This document shows positions 23,658-24,418 of a DNA stretch of 24,418 bases, piece by piece (the first letter of the stretch is position 1; the number at the start of each line of letters is the position of its first letter). Source of the DNA: Euryarchaeota archaeon UBA501 (lineage in GTDB: Archaea; Thermoplasmatota; Poseidoniia; Poseidoniales; Thalassarchaeaceae). The notes below the pieces were generated by a model. It worked only from the letters and a program-made list of their open reading frames with translations. It ran no database searches and had not been told where the DNA came from. The position numbers and the translations under genes were made by a program. The stretch is taken from NCBI GenBank assembly GCA_002505685.1, contig DAVT01000140.1, positions 1-24,418 of the forward strand. Reading direction: 5' to 3'.

Positions 23658-24131
23658 CTACACATTTTCAAACTCACGAGGAAATCCATTTTCGTTGGCG
23701 AAGTCGGCCGCGTCTTTCAGCAAAGATTTGGCATTTTCTAGAAAATCCTGTCCTGGGTAGACCTCGAGTTTTATGCGTCCCTTCACCTGCTCTTCATTTC
23801 CTTCAGGAAGTGCTATAGAACCACCCACTAGAGAAGATAAACTCAATCTTATGTGCAAGACATTGTCCTCATCAATTCTCATTTTCAAGTCACCTGAATC
23901 GGCCAGATTTTTCAGCAATTCAGAACCCATGAATGCAATACTCTGTTTTGCTGCCTTTTTCTTTGAAATCCTGGCATGAATTCGAACCATCTTCGCTCCG
24001 TGGTATGACTTGACCTTTTCATGCGAAATATCCGCTAGTTCACCTGTAAGCCAACTTAGTGAGTTCTCAATGACTTCTACCGAACTCACCGCACTGGCGG
24101 TCGCAGACCAGATGACATTGTGCACGGACAC
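23658..24131 (-). CDS. Exosome-associated RNA-binding protein (COG1325-like)
   Basis: A 157-residue protein resembling the archaeal RNA-binding family COG1325 (PF01877), usually called a predicted exosome subunit because its genes lie near RNA-processing genes. Matches in kind are the N-terminal VHNVIWSATASAVSSVEVIE, the central SYHGAKMVRIHARISKKKAA (equivalent to the HyGNPI-hhxxxh segment of the family) and the C-terminal VKGRIKLEVYPGQDFLENAK. The start is a GTG at 24131; a second GTG at 24125 would give a protein starting VHNV, which is close to the family norm, so the start is uncertain by two residues. It is divergent from ribosomal protein S3Ae, a usual neighbour type for this family. 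Family assignment is from memory of the pattern. Confidence 0.75.
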   Translation of the reverse strand: MSVHNVIWSATASAVSSVEVIENSLSWLTGELADISHEKVKSYHGAKMVRIHARISKKKAAKQSIAFMGSELLKNLADSGDLKMRIDEDNVLHIRLSLSSLVGGSIALPEGNEEQVKGRIKLEVYPGQDFLENAKSLLKDAADFANENGFPREFENV

Positions 24132-24158
24132 ATCACTCCGGTAACATATGCAGCCTAT

Positions 24159-24173
24159 GACCCCTACGGGGTC
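24159..24173. promoter_or_regulatory. Short GC-rich hairpin between divergent genes
   Basis: GACCCC-TAC-GGGGTC is a perfect 6-bp stem with a three-base loop, in the gap between the RNA-binding protein and S3Ae genes. It is upstream of the S3Ae TATA-like element. It resembles the hairpins at 9393 and 12508 in form. Confidence 0.4.
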
Positions 24174-24184
24174 GAAGGATGGCG

Positions 24185-24194
24185 TTCATATACT
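24185..24194 (+). promoter_or_regulatory. TATA-like promoter element for S3Ae
   Basis: TTCATATACT lies about 60-70 bases before the S3Ae ATG, so the transcript would have a leader of about 40 bases. That leader includes GGAG (24242-24245), a ribosome binding site nine bases before the ATG, and a GC-rich segment GTGGGGTAGCCCCCGC that could pair internally. Confidence 0.4.
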
Positions 24195-24254
24195 CAGGGC
24201 AGGTCGGCGGCCCGCTAGTGGGGTAGCCCCCGCGACAATTGGGAGTTGAAGAAA

Positions 24255-24418
24255 ATGGCCAGTAAGGGAGCAGCATCGCGAGCAGCAGCTCGAAAGCAGA
24301 AAGACAAATGGAAGGCAAAGCGATGGTATACCATCCGAGCCCCTCGACAACCTTGGCACTTCAAGGTCATCGGCGAAACCCTTGGTGAAGAAGACGAACT
24401 CCTAATTGGTCGAATGTA
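24255..24418 (+). CDS. rps3ae: Ribosomal protein S3Ae, partial (N-terminal 54 residues)
   Basis: This is the start of the archaeal and eukaryotic 30S/40S subunit protein S3Ae (eS1), cut by the window end. The diagnostic stretch KWKAKRWYTIRAPRQPWHFK is followed by VIGETLGEEDELLIGR, which is near the family consensus. The N-terminus MASKGAASRAAARKQKDK is basic, as usual. ATG at 24255 has GGAG at 24242-24245. It is divergent from the exosome-linked RNA-binding gene. Confidence 0.95.
   Translation, partial: MASKGAASRAAARKQKDKWKAKRWYTIRAPRQPWHFKVIGETLGEEDELLIGRM

Overview
This window is archaeal chromosome, most likely from a planktonic euryarchaeon of the Thermoplasmatota side (Marine Group II, Poseidoniales, or a close relative). 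The evidence is an archaeal-type RNA polymerase operon with the A subunit split and the B subunit unsplit, ribosomal proteins L30e and S3Ae, the archaeal purine enzyme PurP, an archaeal exosome-associated RNA-binding protein, PdxS, a KaiC-like ATPase and COG1340-type coiled-coil proteins. Genes are packed with ATGA-type overlaps, alternative starts (TTG, GTG) and Shine-Dalgarno sequences inside operons. The lineage assignment is inference from gene content; no rRNA is present.

Region 1 (63-9337, + strand) is the polymerase operon rpoH-rpoB-rpoA'-rpoA''-rpl30e. It carries the strongest novelty: RpoH and RpoA'' begin with the same extra N-terminal domain (26 of the first 50 residues identical without gaps). 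RpoA' has a roughly 110-residue insertion with a putative zinc site, and RpoB has lost two of four ligands of its C-terminal zinc site. The usual next genes (nusA-like, S12, S7) do not follow L30e; a hairpin and an unrecognised gene (9410-10357) do.

Region 2 (10360-22286) is dominated by four paralogous COG1340-like coiled-coil proteins (11522-12424, 14105-15112, 15109-15921, 20971-21987). Interleaved with them are a KaiC/RAD55-like ATPase, a roadblock/LC7 protein, a GNAT acetyltransferase, a secreted-and-anchored membrane protein with two cytoplasmic zinc ribbons, a DtxR-family regulator, a polytopic membrane protein and a small helical protein. PurP sits downstream of the first coiled-coil gene. 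I propose this cluster as a candidate undescribed cell-envelope or chromosome-architecture module: coiled-coil scaffolds with a shared C-terminal motif and, in two cases, an Arg-rich tail, plus an ATPase, a roadblock adaptor and membrane anchors. This is a guilt-by-association hypothesis.

Region 3 (22287-24418) holds, on the - strand, pdxS, a seven-iron-type ferredoxin and an exosome-linked RNA-binding protein, then on the + strand the start of S3Ae, which runs off the window. A DtxR-type palindrome lies directly upstream of the ferredoxin TATA box, and the window also encodes a DtxR-family repressor, so an iron-responsive link is plausible.

No tRNA, rRNA, CRISPR array, insertion sequence or integrase was seen. 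No gene-free stretch exceeds 300 bases; the longest are 12425-12594 and 24132-24254, both divergent promoter regions with inverted repeats. Bases 1-62 lie upstream of rpoH and show no clear promoter.
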